Source of the DNA: Oscillospiraceae bacterium | Lineage (GTDB): Bacteria > Bacillota > Clostridia > Oscillospirales > Ruminococcaceae | Direction of reading: 5' to 3' | DNA: 62,471 nucleotides | Assembly (NCBI GenBank): GCA_902798695.1 | Contig: CADBXK010000004.1 | Coordinates: 1-62,471, forward strand | Shown: positions 45,634 through 53,702 of the stretch, piece after piece | Layout: every line of letters starts with the position of its first letter | Numbering within the stretch: the stretch's first letter is position 1 | Translations under genes and position numbers: made by a program | The notes under the pieces: model-generated | Told to the model about the DNA's origin: nothing | The model's database searches: none | Seen by the model: the letters and a program-made list of their open reading frames with translations, nothing else

Positions 45634-45699
45634 TAAAAAATCACACCTTTTTAAACCAAAAATTTTTATACATACAAATAAACAGCCTTCTACAAATGA

Positions 45700-46362
45700 T
45701 TAATCTTCACAATCAAAATTAAAAAACCCTGAGCTCTCATTTGAACATTTTCCATATGGTAAAATATCACAAACTTCAAGTATATTATCTCTTGTCCACA
45801 TTTGTGCTGTAGTAAGTAAAGAATATCCTCCACCCGGTTCCATATTCCATTCCAACGGAGTTCTTCTTGGCATCCCAAACATATATAATATCATACTCAA
45901 AACACCCGCATGCCCAACTAAAGCTGCTTCAAAAATCCCATTTTTCATCATATCATTCATCAAATAATTAAACCCATTTAAAACACGTTTTGCAAATTGT
46001 TCCTTAGTTTCTCCACCTTTTGGTGGCTGTTTCATATTTCCATCCATCCAACTTTTATATTCCGAATCTGCAGAAAGTTCATCTATAGATCTATTCTCAA
46101 AAATTCCAAACGAATATTCTCTAAGAGAATCTATTTTCTCAATAAAATTATTGGGATATATCAACTCTGCAGTTTCAACTGCTCGTTTAAGCGGACTAGA
46201 ATATACTTTTTGAACTTTTGGATATTCATATTGCTGAGTTAAAGATAATATACTTTGTTTTCCGTCTTCACTAAGCGATATATCTGTTGCTCCAAGGTAG
46301 ACACCTTTTTTGTTAGCACTAGTAAGTCCATGCCTTATTAAGTATAATTTATATGATCTCAA
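45700..46362 (-). CDS. Histidine phosphatase family protein
   Basis: The 220-residue protein has the RHG motif at the N-terminus (LYLIRHGLTSANKKG), VYSSPLKRAVETAEL and the second catalytic histidine in ALVGHAGVLSMIL. Substrates could be phosphosugars, alpha-ribazole phosphate or phosphoglycerate; cobalamin genes are absent nearby. It starts with TTG 7 bases after AAGGAG and has its own promoter at 46408-46436. Confidence 0.92.
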   Translation of the reverse strand: MRSYKLYLIRHGLTSANKKGVYLGATDISLSEDGKQSILSLTQQYEYPKVQKVYSSPLKRAVETAELIYPNNFIEKIDSLREYSFGIFENRSIDELSADSEYKSWMDGNMKQPPKGGETKEQFAKRVLNGFNYLMNDMMKNGIFEAALVGHAGVLSMILYMFGMPRRTPLEWNMEPGGGYSLLTTAQMWTRDNILEVCDILPYGKCSNESSGFFNFDCED

Positions 46363-46407
46363 AATAATTCTCCTTTATGTAACAATTATTCTCACATTAC
46401 AATAACA

Positions 46408-46436
46408 ATTATACTGCAATTTTCAACAATTTACAA
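46408..46436 (-). promoter_or_regulatory. Promoter of histidine phosphatase gene
   Basis: On the minus strand TTGTAA (46431-46436), a 17-base spacer and TATAAT (46408-46413), about 45 bases before the TTG start. Confidence 0.65.
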
Positions 46437-46476
46437 AGCAATATTTTCATTAAAAATAGACATTAAAAAAATAGTT

Positions 46477-46505
46477 TTGACAAATTTTGAACAATAGATT
46501 ATAAT
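46477..46505 (+). promoter_or_regulatory. Promoter of XRE regulator gene
   Basis: Perfect consensus TTGACA (46477-46482), a 17-base spacer and TATAAT (46500-46505), leaving a leader of about 80 bases. Confidence 0.85.
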
Positions 46506-46591
46506 TTTATACACCGGTCTACCGAACGTATTTTTAAAAATCAGATTACTAAATGTTAAACAACAATGAGTTTGAATGTTAGGAGGACAAC

Positions 46592-47284
46592 ATGAACTCG
46601 AATTTTCCAAGAATTCTATCATTATTAAGGAAAGAAAAGGGCATAAGTCAAAAAGATGCATCCCAACAATTAGGTGTGTCGCAATCATTACTATCTCACT
46701 ATGAAAAAGGTATTCGTGAATGTGGATTATCATTCGTTGTAAAAGTTGCTGACTTTTACGGCGTATCTTGTGATTACTTGTTAGGAAGGTCGCCTGAACG
46801 TAACGGCGCTACATTAGAGATGGAAAATCTTAAAGACCCTTCAACACAAAAAGAACTTCCAAATCCAAAAACATTAAAAATTATCTACAAAAAGAAAATT
46901 TTATTTTGCTCTTTAAACATTTTATTTGATATTTTATCAAAAGCAGGAAATAGTAGATTGATAAACGAAATATCTTCATTTTTATACCTAGCTGTTTATA
47001 GAATGTTTCGTGTTGTTTTTAGAATAAACAAAAAAAACAAAAATGAAATGTTTATGGTAGAAGATGCAATAGCAAATCAAAGCGCTCAAGCAGAAATGAT
47101 AAAAACCGAATCAACTGCAAACATAATTTCTCGAGGAATTCTACCAAAGAAATATAACGAGCCAATAGATTCAAGTCAAGTTCAAATTAACAATGAAATG
47201 TTAGAGCAAAACTATCCAGAAGACTATAGCGCTCTCCTCAATTTAATAAAAAACTGCGAAACAGATTTAACAAACCCCGAGTAA
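46592..47284 (+). CDS. XRE-family HTH regulator with unusual C-terminal region
   Basis: The first 70 residues are a Cro/cI helix-turn-helix (ILSLLRKEKGISQKDASQQL, then GVSQSLLSHYEKGIREC and DYLLGRS). Residues 75-230 do not match a domain I know and contain a hydrophobic helix pair near 100-145 and a polar tail. There is no peptidase or sensor motif. Its strong promoter and separate position between a phosphatase and mtnN give no clear target; autoregulation is possible. AGGAGG precedes the ATG. Confidence 0.88.
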   Translation: MNSNFPRILSLLRKEKGISQKDASQQLGVSQSLLSHYEKGIRECGLSFVVKVADFYGVSCDYLLGRSPERNGATLEMENLKDPSTQKELPNPKTLKIIYKKKILFCSLNILFDILSKAGNSRLINEISSFLYLAVYRMFRVVFRINKKNKNEMFMVEDAIANQSAQAEMIKTESTANIISRGILPKKYNEPIDSSQVQINNEMLEQNYPEDYSALLNLIKNCETDLTNPE

Positions 47285-47314
47285 ATTGCCTACAAAATCA
47301 TCAAAAAATTATAA

Positions 47315-47995
47315 TCATTTGATTAAATTCAAATAATGCTCAATAATTTTTTCACACTCATCTGCAGCTTTATATTTAAATTTGTGATATTCAACTTCAG
47401 CATTTCCATTATCCGAAACAACCCTAATCGCTCCGAATTCAATATCTGCTTTGTAGCAAGCTTGAGCAATAGCTGCTCCTTCCATATCAACAATATCCGC
47501 ATTAAACTGATTTTTTATTAAATTTATTTTTTCACGTTTAACAAATTGATCTCCCGTTGCAAAAATACTCCTATACGCACATATTCCCGATTGTTTAGTT
47601 GCTTTTACTAAATCATCTGCAATAATCTTACTAGCAGGCAACTCTATAATATTTATTCCTGATATTAATCCAACAGGATCTCCAACTAATGATGTATCTA
47701 CATCGTGCTGAACTAAGCCAGTAGCAACTGCAACATCTCCAATTTGCATATTTTCCGATCCACCTGCAACACCTATGTTAATAATTTGATTAGGCTCAAA
47801 TTTTAAAATCAAAGTTTGTGTGCAAATGGCAGCATTAACTTTTCCAGGGTCACATTTTGCAACAACTAATTCAACGTTTTTATGCTGTCCACTAATAAAT
47901 GTTGTCTTTCCTACTTCACTTATCTGTGGATTATCAATAAGCTTTGATATTTGTTTAATTTCAATATCCATAGCTCCAATTATAGCTATTTTCAT
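47315..47995 (-). CDS. mtnN: 5'-methylthioadenosine/S-adenosylhomocysteine nucleosidase
   Basis: The 226-residue nucleosidase begins MKIAIIGAMDIEIKQI and contains INIGVAGGSENMQIGDV, VDMEGAAIAQACY and VVSDNGN with the catalytic Asp and Glu of the family. It recycles MTA and SAH, feeding methionine and autoinducer-2 routes. It is head to head with ung with only 30 bases between start codons, so its promoter must lie inside the ung coding region. Confidence 0.96.
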   Translation of the reverse strand: MKIAIIGAMDIEIKQISKLIDNPQISEVGKTTFISGQHKNVELVVAKCDPGKVNAAICTQTLILKFEPNQIINIGVAGGSENMQIGDVAVATGLVQHDVDTSLVGDPVGLISGINIIELPASKIIADDLVKATKQSGICAYRSIFATGDQFVKREKINLIKNQFNADIVDMEGAAIAQACYKADIEFGAIRVVSDNGNAEVEYHKFKYKAADECEKIIEHYLNLIK

Positions 47996-48025
47996 TAATT
48001 ATAACCTCCAGGAGGGTTTTTTAAA
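47996..48025. promoter_or_regulatory. 30-bp divergent gap with back-to-back ribosome sites
   Basis: CCTCC-A-GGAGG (48005-48015) is a perfect palindrome holding the ribosome binding site of mtnN on one strand and of ung on the other. There is no room for either promoter, so the two mRNAs must overlap antisense across both sites. Confidence 0.8.
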
Positions 48026-48688
48026 ATGGTTTCAATAGGTAATCAATGGGATACTCTTTTATCTGAAGAATGGGACAAAGAGTATTACCAACAATTACGC
48101 AAAATTTTAAAACACGACTATGCTTCAACCGTAGTGTATCCTAACATGCATGATATATTTAATGCCTTAAAATATGTAGACTACAATGACTGTAAAGTTG
48201 TAATAATAGGACAAGATCCATATCACGGTCCAGGTCAAGCTCATGGTTTGTCCTTTTCAGTAAAACCAGGAGTTAGGGTTCCCCCGTCTCTACAAAACAT
48301 ATATAAAGAAATTGAATCAGACATAGGAACCCCTCAACCAAAAAATAACGGAAACTTAACAAGATGGTCAAATCAAGGCGTTCTTCTGTTAAATGCCGTT
48401 CTAACTGTTAAAGCTGGTCAAGCAAACTCCCATTCCAAAATCGGATGGCAGCACTTAACAAATGAAATAATTCGAATCTTGAACAACCGAAAAAAACCAA
48501 TGGTGTTTTTACTGTGGGGTGCATATGCGGGTCAGAAACAAGAATTAATAACCAACCCAATACACCTAACCTTAAGAGCAGCTCATCCTAGCCCTCTATC
48601 AGCTTCACGAGGATTTTTTGGATGTAAACATTTTTCAAAAACAAATGATTTTCTAATTCAAAATGGTCAAAGTCCAATAAAATGGTAA
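48026..48688 (+). CDS. ung: Uracil-DNA glycosylase
   Basis: The 220-residue family 1 enzyme has the catalytic GQDPYHGPGQAHGLSFSV (Asp and His), LLLNAVLTV, FLLWGAYAG and the HPSPLS leucine-loop motif. It removes uracil from DNA for base excision repair. AGGAGGG lies 9 bases before the ATG. It shares the 30-bp region with mtnN. Confidence 0.97.
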   Translation: MVSIGNQWDTLLSEEWDKEYYQQLRKILKHDYASTVVYPNMHDIFNALKYVDYNDCKVVIIGQDPYHGPGQAHGLSFSVKPGVRVPPSLQNIYKEIESDIGTPQPKNNGNLTRWSNQGVLLLNAVLTVKAGQANSHSKIGWQHLTNEIIRILNNRKKPMVFLLWGAYAGQKQELITNPIHLTLRAAHPSPLSASRGFFGCKHFSKTNDFLIQNGQSPIKW

Positions 48689-48698
48689 AGCAATTCAA

Positions 48699-49010
48699 TT
48701 ATAAGTGTGTCGGTTTTTCTTTTATTTCAGCATATTCTTGTTCTATTTTTCTTAAAGTAGAAAATAATTCTTCAATTTCATCACAGATCTCTGCTACTTT
48801 TGAATTAAACACATCAACATTTTCTTCATCTCCATTTTTATAATTTAAATATGTCAATGAACCTAATTTTTCATATTTGCGTTCTATTTTAGATTTTATT
48901 TTTACTATTTTCCATTTTAACTGAGAAATCTCAATAACATCTTGAGTCTTTTTTTCTGCAGTTTTCGCAAATAAATTAACTTTAGAAATAAGTGAGTCTA
49001 AACTTTTCAT
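48699..49010 (-). CDS. Small coiled-coil protein, unknown function
   Basis: The 103-residue protein is almost wholly predicted helix with heptad-like spacing (KWKIVKIKSKIERKYEKLGS and VAEICDEIEELFSTLRKIEQ). No family recognised with confidence. It has no signal peptide or membrane segment. It converges with ung, with 10 bases between the stops. GGGGG upstream of the ATG is a plausible ribosome site. Confidence 0.75.
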   Translation of the reverse strand: MKSLDSLISKVNLFAKTAEKKTQDVIEISQLKWKIVKIKSKIERKYEKLGSLTYLNYKNGDEENVDVFNSKVAEICDEIEELFSTLRKIEQEYAEIKEKPTHL

Positions 49011-49361
49011 AATTTTAATACCCCCAAAAAATTAAATAAATACATATGTATTATGTGTTTGTTTATTATAGATATATTTTTATTAAGATACTTCGTCTTT
49101 TAATTAACTCTACCATTATTTGATTTATTTGTAAATACTTGTTATATAAACATGCTATTAAAATTATCTCATCTTCATAAGCTATTAAACACATCGTGTA
49201 TAAACCAACACTTCTTTAACATTTATGCCCTTTTTGCAAATTTTATTGAACTTTCTGTTAAAATTGATGTTAATATTGTTTACTTTTTCTATTGTATGTA
49301 GTATAATAACTTATGTTATTATTTTGTAGCGTTTAATATATTTATGGTAAGGAGTTTTTTT
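49011..49361. other. AT-rich divergent region with promoter for lipoprotein gene
   Basis: No coding frame was found. On the plus strand TTTACT (49279-49284), 17 bases and TATAAT (49302-49307) form a promoter for the lipoprotein gene. The left part must contain the promoter of the coiled-coil protein, not clearly identified. Confidence 0.6.
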
Positions 49362-50543
49362 ATGTTTTTGAATACCTTAAAAACACACATTAAATCTGTG
49401 ACATGTGTTTTTTTGATTTTTTGTTTGTCACTATTTACGCTCAGCGGATGCAGCGGTAAAAATGACCCTGTTGTTCAAGTTGAAGACTATAAAGTAAGTT
49501 CTGGCATGTATGCATTTATTCTCACACAAAATATCAATTTGGCTGCTCGATATATGATAAGTTTTTCATCACAGACTATGTCTCCATCATCTGACCCGGA
49601 AAAAATTATATCTGAGGGCAAAATTGAAGATAAACCTGCTGTAGATTGGATAAAAGAACAATCTGTTAACACAGCAAAAACAATAGCAGCTATACATGTT
49701 GAATTTGATAAATTAGGTTTAACATTATCTGAGGAGGAAAATAATCAGATAAATGACTCCGTGGAAAAAATGTATCCCACTCTCGAAAAACAAGGGTATT
49801 CCAAACTAGGTACAACCAAAGAGGATTGGCAACAACTCTGTGAAATTGACGTGAAATTATCAAAAGTGAACGAAGAATATTTTGGAGAAGGTAAATCTAG
49901 AGCTATATCAGATGAAACAGTAGATGAGTATACCAAAAGCCATGGTTTAAAATATAAAATTGTAACTATTGACAAACCTTTATCTGAAAAGGACGAATCA
50001 TCATCTAAGTTGTTGAAAAATGAGGGCGTAGCAAACTTGAAATCACTAGTAGACAAATATATGAGTCAAATTGCTGCAAAAAAATCTATAGATGATATTA
50101 ATGCAGCTTATAACAAAGCATCTGAACAACCAGAAGCTGCTCTAGAATATGTTTTCCAATATGATGACTTGGAGTTTGCCGAAAAAGAATTTGTTACTGA
50201 TATCAAACCTAATACACCAGCAACATTAAAAGAAGATGACGCTTCTTATTACATTATACAGCGCTTTGATATAGACCAAGAATCTGTTGAAAAACAAAGA
50301 GAATTGTCTAAAAAGCTTTTGTTGGAAGCAGCTAAAAGAGACTTAATTGATGAACTGTTAAACAAGTATGATATCAAAATAAATCAGGGTGCAGTCGACA
50401 GCCATGACCCTATTGAACAAACTAAGATATGGGCAGAAATCATAAAAAACAATGCGCAATCACAACAAGAACAAAATGAAAATGAAGACGAAGATCAAGA
50501 TCAAAACCAAGACCAAGGTCAAAGCTCAGAACAAGCTGAGTAG
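49362..50543 (+). CDS. PrsA/SurA-like foldase lipoprotein
   Basis: The 393-residue protein has a long signal peptide ending in the lipobox TLSGC, then VVQVEDYKVSSGMYAFIL (an N-terminal SurA/PrsA-like chaperone segment). A weak parvulin-like middle and end follow (YKIVTID to ATLKEDDASYYIIQRFDID). The C-terminus is a low-complexity acidic Gln/Asn/Glu/Asp tail. It would act outside the membrane on exported proteins. Prolyl isomerase activity is uncertain because the parvulin core looks degenerate. AAGGAG lies 7 bases before the ATG at 49362. Confidence 0.8.
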   Translation: MFLNTLKTHIKSVTCVFLIFCLSLFTLSGCSGKNDPVVQVEDYKVSSGMYAFILTQNINLAARYMISFSSQTMSPSSDPEKIISEGKIEDKPAVDWIKEQSVNTAKTIAAIHVEFDKLGLTLSEEENNQINDSVEKMYPTLEKQGYSKLGTTKEDWQQLCEIDVKLSKVNEEYFGEGKSRAISDETVDEYTKSHGLKYKIVTIDKPLSEKDESSSKLLKNEGVANLKSLVDKYMSQIAAKKSIDDINAAYNKASEQPEAALEYVFQYDDLEFAEKEFVTDIKPNTPATLKEDDASYYIIQRFDIDQESVEKQRELSKKLLLEAAKRDLIDELLNKYDIKINQGAVDSHDPIEQTKIWAEIIKNNAQSQQEQNENEDEDQDQNQDQGQSSEQAE

Positions 50544-50558
50544 TTCTATTGGTTGCTT

Positions 50559-51392
50559 ATGAAAAATAATATACTTTACATCTGCGATTTAGACGGCACC
50601 TTGTTATTACCTGGTGGCCGTCTTTCCAATAGGTCTAGAAATTGCCTAAACACCCTAATTCAAAACGGTGCTAATATAACAATTGCATCTGCCAGAACAC
50701 CGGTAACGATAATAAATATTCTTGATGGATTAACAATGAAATTACCGGTTGCATGTATGAATGGTAGTGTAATATATGATATAAACAGTAAAACATTCTT
50801 GAAAAAACATACACTTTCAATAAAAACTACTAACACAATTAAAACCATATTTGAAAAATCAAATTTAAATGTATTTATACACTGTCCTTCGCTTGACGGC
50901 TCATTAAATATATATTTTTCAAAATTAACCACCCCTGCTGAAATAAATTTTTTTAATGAGCGCAAAAATTTACCACTTAAAAAGTACATAAAAGGAAATA
51001 TTGATAATAATGATGAACCAGTATTTTTAGCAGCTCTTAACACAAAGGAAATATTAATGCCAATTTTGTTAAAATTACAAGCTATTAAAGATATAAAATG
51101 TTGTTTATATAAAGATGTTTACAATGAAAACATGTATTTTTTAGAAATATACCATCAAACAGCGTCTAAAAAATATGCTCTAAATTGGTTAAAGTCATAT
51201 TGCAATGCAGAAAAGACAATAGCTTTTGGAGACAATGATAATGATATTCCAATGCTAGAAGCTGCCGATATATCATATGCCGTTAGTAATGGAACAGATG
51301 CTTGTAAATCTGTTTGCGATTTTGTTATAGGAAGTAATGAAGATGATAGTGTAACTAAAACAATAGCATCAATTTACAATATTCCTTACTAA
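50559..51392 (+). CDS. Cof-type HAD phosphatase
   Basis: The 277-residue HAD hydrolase has motif I ICDLDGTLLLPGGRLS, motif II ASARTP, the cap domain (about 85-190) and motif IV FGDNDNDIPMLEAA. Such enzymes dephosphorylate sugar phosphates, FMN or similar; the substrate is unknown. The ATG lies 16 bases after the lipoprotein stop with no strong ribosome site, so translation may be coupled. Confidence 0.93.
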   Translation: MKNNILYICDLDGTLLLPGGRLSNRSRNCLNTLIQNGANITIASARTPVTIINILDGLTMKLPVACMNGSVIYDINSKTFLKKHTLSIKTTNTIKTIFEKSNLNVFIHCPSLDGSLNIYFSKLTTPAEINFFNERKNLPLKKYIKGNIDNNDEPVFLAALNTKEILMPILLKLQAIKDIKCCLYKDVYNENMYFLEIYHQTASKKYALNWLKSYCNAEKTIAFGDNDNDIPMLEAADISYAVSNGTDACKSVCDFVIGSNEDDSVTKTIASIYNIPY

Positions 51393-51464
51393 TTTTCTAA
51401 TTGTATGCTTACTTCTTATTACATATTATAAATTTTTGAAATTCTTTAGGAGGACCATTTATAA

Positions 51465-53702
51465 ATGCTCAAACTATTCAAATATGCAAAAAGTCAAATT
51501 ATATCTGTAATTGCTATAATACTTTTAGTAATACTTGATATGTTTATTATACTACAACTTCCCGAATATACTGCTAAAATTGTAAATATAGGTATTCAAC
51601 AAAGTGGAATTAGTCAAGTTATCCCTACAGCAATTCGTCAAGAAACATTCGAAAAATTAATGAATTTTATGTCTGACAATGACAAACAAATTATAAAAAA
51701 ATACTATACTTTAACGTCAATTGAAAATATGTCTCAGGACCACAAAGATAGTTTTATTAAAAAATATCCAATAATTGAAAATGAACCTGTTTATATTTCA
51801 GTAGCATCTTCCCAAGCAAATATAACTAAAGAACTATCAACAATATTTACAAAAGCTATTATGACTCAACATATAATTAATAATGATAGTTCTAAAATCT
51901 TTAATGATGTTACCAAACAACTTCTATCTAAAAATAACAATTCTTCATTTGAAGAAATATTTATGTCTCTCCCTTCTAATACAAAAAAACAAATACAATC
52001 CGTTATAAACGAACACTTAAAGCAATTATCTGATACCCAACAATATCAAATATCAATTAGTACTATCAAACAAGAATATGAAGCTATTGGAATAGATCTA
52101 AACGCAATGCAAATGGACTGTATATTAGGAGCATGTGCTAGAATATTGTTCTTGTCCATAACAAGCTTACTAATTAACGTTATAATAATTTTTATTTCTG
52201 CTAAAACATCAGCAAAATTGTCACAAAATTTAAGAGCTCTAATATACAACAAAGTTTTAGCTTTTTCTGGCAAAGAAATGGATAGATTTTCAAATTCAAC
52301 TCTATTAAACAGAACAACAAGTGATGTTCAACAAATTCAACTGTTTATGCCAATTTTCTTAAGATTCTTCTTTTCGCTACCCGTAGCAACTATATTGATA
52401 TTTTTCAAAACCATACAAACAGGTGCAAATTTACTTGGAGTAATAGTTTTCTCAATTGGTGCTATTTTAGCCTTAAATTTCGCAGCTATATTTATAGTCT
52501 CCCCAAAATACAAGTTGATTCAAAAAACATTGGATAAGTTGAATATAATATCAAGAGAAACTTTAAATGGTGTACTAACTATCCGTGCATTTTGTCGTCA
52601 AAAACATCAAACAAATAAATTTAAAGAAACCAACAAAAACTTCTTTAATTTAAGCTTGTTTGTTAATAGAATAACATCTTGTTTAATGCCAGCAATGATA
52701 TTTATAATGAATATATCTGGTGTTGTGATTTTATTGTTTAGTTCAAATCAAATAATTGAAGGGTCAATACAGGTGGGAACTGTTATGACTGTTTTACAAT
52801 ATGCTATGCAATTAATTGTTTTCTTCATTGTTTTATCTATGCTACTATATGCATATCCTCGAGTAATCGTTTGCAGTAATAGAATAAATGAAATTTTAAA
52901 CACATGTGTTGATGTTAGAGATTCAAAACTACCTGTTGAGTTTGACGAAAATAAAAAATATCAAATTCAATTTGAGAATGTATCTTTCAAGTATGATGGC
53001 AATAAAAACAATACATTAAATAATATAAACTTTACTGCAAAGCCTGGTGAAATAACTGCAATAGTTGGCTCTACTGGATCTGGAAAATCTACATTAGTTA
53101 AGTTAATTTCTAGGTTTTATGATGTCTCCGAAGGTCGAATTTTAGTCTCTGGGGCTAGTATAAAACACATTAAACTAAAACATCTACGGAAAAATATAGG
53201 TTATATTCCTCAAAATTCCTCCCTGTTCCTAGATACCATCAAGCACAACGTAACTTTAGGTAAAAAAATATCTAATAAACAAGTTAAAAATGCTTTAAAA
53301 GTTGCACAGTGTGATGATTTTGTGTTTGACAGTGGAAAAGATCTAAACTTCAAAATTTCACAAAATGCCCAAAATATCTCAGGTGGCCAAAAACAAAGAC
53401 TAACCATAGCTAGAGCAATTGCAAAAAATCCTAATATATATATCTTTGACGACAGTTTCTCTTCATTAGACTATAAAACCCAAAACAACTTAATGTCTGA
53501 GCTAACAAAAATAGCTTCAAATGCCACTTTAATAATAGTAACTCAAGATATTACAACAGTATCAAATGCAGACAAAATTATTGTTTTAGATAAGGGAAAT
53601 ATTGTAGGTGAAGGGTCTCATAATAACTTAATAAAAAGTTGTGATGTATATCGTGATTTGGCAAATTCACAAATTTCAAGGGAGGTATCAAAAAGTGAAT
53701 AA
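51465..53702 (+). CDS. ABC exporter half-transporter, degenerate ATP site
   Basis: The 745-residue protein has an N-terminal membrane helix, then a large extracellular-type insert of about 150 residues (about 45-215), five more helices and a C-terminal nucleotide-binding domain. Walker A is GSTGSGKST (about 535), signature SGGQKQR, but Walker B ends FDDSFSSLD with Asp where the catalytic Glu should be, and the H-loop is VTQD with Gln for His. These changes mark the degenerate partner of heterodimeric multidrug-type exporters. The next gene overlaps the stop and supplies the active partner. Confidence 0.94.
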   Translation: MLKLFKYAKSQIISVIAIILLVILDMFIILQLPEYTAKIVNIGIQQSGISQVIPTAIRQETFEKLMNFMSDNDKQIIKKYYTLTSIENMSQDHKDSFIKKYPIIENEPVYISVASSQANITKELSTIFTKAIMTQHIINNDSSKIFNDVTKQLLSKNNNSSFEEIFMSLPSNTKKQIQSVINEHLKQLSDTQQYQISISTIKQEYEAIGIDLNAMQMDCILGACARILFLSITSLLINVIIIFISAKTSAKLSQNLRALIYNKVLAFSGKEMDRFSNSTLLNRTTSDVQQIQLFMPIFLRFFFSLPVATILIFFKTIQTGANLLGVIVFSIGAILALNFAAIFIVSPKYKLIQKTLDKLNIISRETLNGVLTIRAFCRQKHQTNKFKETNKNFFNLSLFVNRITSCLMPAMIFIMNISGVVILLFSSNQIIEGSIQVGTVMTVLQYAMQLIVFFIVLSMLLYAYPRVIVCSNRINEILNTCVDVRDSKLPVEFDENKKYQIQFENVSFKYDGNKNNTLNNINFTAKPGEITAIVGSTGSGKSTLVKLISRFYDVSEGRILVSGASIKHIKLKHLRKNIGYIPQNSSLFLDTIKHNVTLGKKISNKQVKNALKVAQCDDFVFDSGKDLNFKISQNAQNISGGQKQRLTIARAIAKNPNIYIFDDSFSSLDYKTQNNLMSELTKIASNATLIIVTQDITTVSNADKIIVLDKGNIVGEGSHNNLIKSCDVYRDLANSQISREVSKSE

